Source: Rothia nasimurium (GTDB lineage Bacteria > Actinomycetota > Actinomycetes > Actinomycetales > Micrococcaceae). From it: DNA of 64,000 bases. Of this stretch, positions 61,895-64,000 are shown in pieces; positions within the stretch are counted from its first letter, which is position 1, and the number at the start of each line of letters is the position of its first letter. The stretch is from positions 558,001 through 622,000 of the forward strand of contig NZ_CP056080.1 of NCBI RefSeq assembly GCF_014217215.1, written 5' to 3'. The notes under the pieces are model-generated. The model saw only the letters and a program-made list of their open reading frames with translations, ran no database searches and had not been told where the DNA came from. A program made the position numbers and the translations under genes.

Positions 61895-61954
61895 TAAGGA
61901 CGGACGCCGCCCCCACCTCTTCCCCTGCCTGCTGGTTTTAGCTAGGCTGGGGTC

Positions 61955-62977
61955 ATGGGTAAGACTCTGATTCGTGTGCTCTGGTGCCTGCTGTTGGCAG
62001 GTTTTCTGACCTGGCTAGCTATCCTCCTCTGGCCGGGGCACCCGGTGACCGCCTGGCTGACCACCCGCCTGATCATTGCCCAGGCCGTTGCCTTCCCCAC
62101 CTTGCTTGCGGTTGCCGGGGCGGGCGTCCTGATAGCGGCCCTGCTGGTAGCCCTGCGCTCTAGAACCAGCACAATCACCCGCTGCCTCGCCGGGCTGACG
62201 GCGGTAGCCTGTGCCGTCTCTAGTCTGCTGGCTGTCGCCGACCCCTACGGGGCTGCGCGCTATAATGCGCGCGGGGTACCTGCTATTGGGTGCGTTAATA
62301 TGCAGACCTACCGGGTCACTACCTACAACGCCCTCGATACCCTGACCGACCAGTCCCTGGCTCGGTTGCTGGCCGATGAGCCGGATTTCCTGGTGCTCCC
62401 TGAAGTCTCACCCGATACACCCGCCCTTGCTGGCGGCGTTTCGGGCTACCAGCTGTTCGCCTCCACCAGCGGAAAGGCCCACATCGCCCCGACACTGACC
62501 CTGGTGAGCGACCGGCTGGGCACCTACACCGCGCAGGAAGTGCCCATGACCTTCGGCGCCCTCATTCTGGCTCCTGAAAATGACGATAGTGGTCACCCCT
62601 CACTGCTTGCGGTGCACACGGCCCCGCCCGTGCCCTCCTACATGCAGCAGTGGCGCGATGACCTAGCCACCATCGACCGCCTGGCCCGCGACGGGAGCCG
62701 CCCTGTCCTGATTGCCGGCGACTTTAACGCGACTCTGCTCCACGGCGGCCTGGCCAGCTATGCGGGGGCGCGCTCACACCTGGGTGCGGATGCTGCCCTG
62801 ACCACCCACCGGATTGAGGGCACCTGGCCGGTAGGCGGAGTGCTAGGAATGCGGGCCCCGATCGACCACATCATGGTGATGCAGGGGCCACCTGCTCACA
62901 GCGAGGATATAACCTACCAGCAGGTAGGCGATTCTGACCATCTGGCAGTAAGCGCCACCACCAGCATCTGCCGGTAG
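61955..62977 (+). CDS. Endonuclease/exonuclease/phosphatase-fold membrane protein
   Basis: 340 residues. Three N-terminal helices (about 5-26, 38-66, 72-95) then an EEP catalytic domain, outside the cell by topology: YRVTTYNAL, EPDFLVLPEVSP (Glu), IAGDFNATLL, APIDHIMV, VGDSDHLAV, all metal or catalytic motifs present. Substrate could be nucleic acid or phospholipid head groups. TAGGCT lies 6 bases before the ATG and no strong ribosome-binding site is present. Confidence 0.88.
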   Translation: MGKTLIRVLWCLLLAGFLTWLAILLWPGHPVTAWLTTRLIIAQAVAFPTLLAVAGAGVLIAALLVALRSRTSTITRCLAGLTAVACAVSSLLAVADPYGAARYNARGVPAIGCVNMQTYRVTTYNALDTLTDQSLARLLADEPDFLVLPEVSPDTPALAGGVSGYQLFASTSGKAHIAPTLTLVSDRLGTYTAQEVPMTFGALILAPENDDSGHPSLLAVHTAPPVPSYMQQWRDDLATIDRLARDGSRPVLIAGDFNATLLHGGLASYAGARSHLGADAALTTHRIEGTWPVGGVLGMRAPIDHIMVMQGPPAHSEDITYQQVGDSDHLAVSATTSICR

Positions 62978-63130
62978 AACCTTCGCGGGCTAGCCCCTAT
63001 CACAAACTGGAATATTTGCCGGTCTGCTCTGTGCCCCATAGACCTAAGGCTCCGGGGAAGGCAGGGGGTAAGCTGGATATGACTAACGATTGACAGACCC
63101 CCGCTATCGTACTCACCCAAGGAGCCCCGC

Positions 63131-64000
63131 GTGACTAAGCCCGGACGTCCGGACGCCGCCGAACTGCTCGCAGCCGCCGAGCAAGCCTATGCCACCTACC
63201 ACAAGCATGTGCGCACCGACCCCGACTACCCGGCCCTGCACCTGGCATCGCCCGTGGGCCGCCTCAATGACCCCAACGGGCTGATCTATCATGAAGGCAC
63301 CTACCACGCCTTCTACCAGTACTCCCCGGTGCACCCCACCCGCGCCGTCTTCTGGCGCTACGCCACCAGCGACGACCTCACCCACTGGCAGGACCGCGGC
63401 ACCGCCATCGCCCCCACCGACTGGTTCGATAAGAACGGCTGCTACTCGGGCTCGGGTTTCGTGGGCGAGGATGGCACCTTTGAGTTCTTCTACACCGGCA
63501 ATGTCAAGGACGCCGACGGCAACCGGGAGGCCTACCAGGTACTCTTTACCTCACCCGATCAGGGCAAGACCTTCACCAAGCAAGAGGTCTTTATCAACGG
63601 CCCCGAAGAGGGCTACACAGCCCACTACCGCGACCCCCATGTGATTGAACGCGAGGGCACCTTCTACGCCGTCATCGGTGCCCAGCGCGAGGACGAAACC
63701 GGGGCCGTGGTGCTCTACTCCTCACCTGACCGCCGCACCTGGACCTTCGACGGGGAACTCACCTTCTCAGACCCCGCCCTGGCCAACCTGGGCTACATGT
63801 ACGAGTGCCCCGGCCTGATTCAGCTGCGCGACGAGGAGACCGGAAAGCTCAAGGACGTGCTGATTTTCAGCCCCCAGGGCATGGAGGCCGACGGGGAGAA
63901 GTACAACAACATCTTCCAGACCGGCTACATCGTGGGCACCCTCACCGGCACCCACTTTGAGGTCACCACCCCCTTCACCGAGTTGGACGCCGGTACCGAG
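63131..64000 (+). CDS. GH32 beta-fructosidase / sucrose-6-phosphate hydrolase (3' end outside window)
   Basis: 290 residues visible from GTG 63131, AAGGAG 6 bases upstream, frame open to the edge. GH32 catalytic residues: nucleophile Asp in GRLNDPNGLIYHEG near residue 43, stabiliser in YRDPHVIERE, acid/base Glu in YECPGLIQL. No signal peptide, so intracellular, as in sucrose-6-phosphate hydrolases. The neighbouring transport genes lie beyond the window. Confidence 0.93.
   Translation, partial: MTKPGRPDAAELLAAAEQAYATYHKHVRTDPDYPALHLASPVGRLNDPNGLIYHEGTYHAFYQYSPVHPTRAVFWRYATSDDLTHWQDRGTAIAPTDWFDKNGCYSGSGFVGEDGTFEFFYTGNVKDADGNREAYQVLFTSPDQGKTFTKQEVFINGPEEGYTAHYRDPHVIEREGTFYAVIGAQREDETGAVVLYSSPDRRTWTFDGELTFSDPALANLGYMYECPGLIQLRDEETGKLKDVLIFSPQGMEADGEKYNNIFQTGYIVGTLTGTHFEVTTPFTELDAGTE

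Overview
The window comes from a high-GC Gram-positive bacterium of the Micrococcaceae, most like Rothia. The evidence is gene content and order: mycothiol synthase beside a GlnR-type regulator, menaquinone genes, a MaoC pair before murB, then aminotransferase, tRNA-Trp, secE, nusG, rplK, rplA, rplJ and rplL, and a polyphosphate kinase next to a NUDIX/phosphatase fusion. Family assignments rest on motifs read directly; no database search was possible.

Layout. 0-5.8 kb: menD (cut by the left edge), a MetP/MetS amino-acid importer, a polyprenyl diphosphate synthase and menG (menaquinone supply). 5.9-8.5 kb: a polar amino-acid ABC importer. 8.5-15.1 kb: RarD-like exporter, two divergent poorly known cytoplasmic proteins, an MMPL transporter. 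15.2-17.4 kb: catalase and its Fur-family regulator, which has a promoter predicted to give a leaderless mRNA. 17.4-18.3 kb: almost 1 kb without a convincing gene, holding an AT-rich palindrome and a dense run of hairpins ending in an intrinsic terminator, a candidate structured RNA. 18.3-28.3 kb: sigma factor fused to a membrane/extracellular tail, HtpX, YajQ, tRNA-Tyr, thioredoxin, base-excision glycosylase, DUF2079 protein, DEAD-box helicase. 28.3-35.7 kb: tRNA-Thr/Met/Thr, two MaoC dehydratases, two unknown membrane proteins that overlap tail to tail, an MFS transporter, murB. 36.2-41.0 kb: an AT-rich bacteriocin operon of lactococcin 972 type (bacteriocin, seven-TM protein, ABC ATPase), a decayed transposase and an intact IS3-family element. 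41-47.5 kb: minus-strand operon ppk, NUDIX, thyA, dfr (frameshifted), asd, gntR. 47.5-55 kb: mshD, glnR-like, nitrobindin-like, ygfZ, pfkA, aminotransferase. 55.3-62 kb: tRNA-Trp, secE, nusG and the L11/L1/L10/L12 genes, with an unknown gene and a lone ABC ATPase between rplA and rplJ. The right end has an endonuclease/exonuclease/phosphatase-fold membrane protein and a GH32 fructosidase cut by the edge.

Most unusual: the structured RNA candidate at 17.8-18.2 kb; a four-copy family of long imperfect palindromes with shared internal modules but different terminal arms; the bacteriocin island beside IS elements; a one-base C-run frameshift in dihydrofolate reductase; a set of promoters whose -10 box lies about 7 bases before the start codon; two perfect or near-perfect long inverted repeats (45.15 and 59.28 kb); and an over-represented 9-mer GCGGACGCC. 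No CRISPR array, rRNA gene or prophage was seen.
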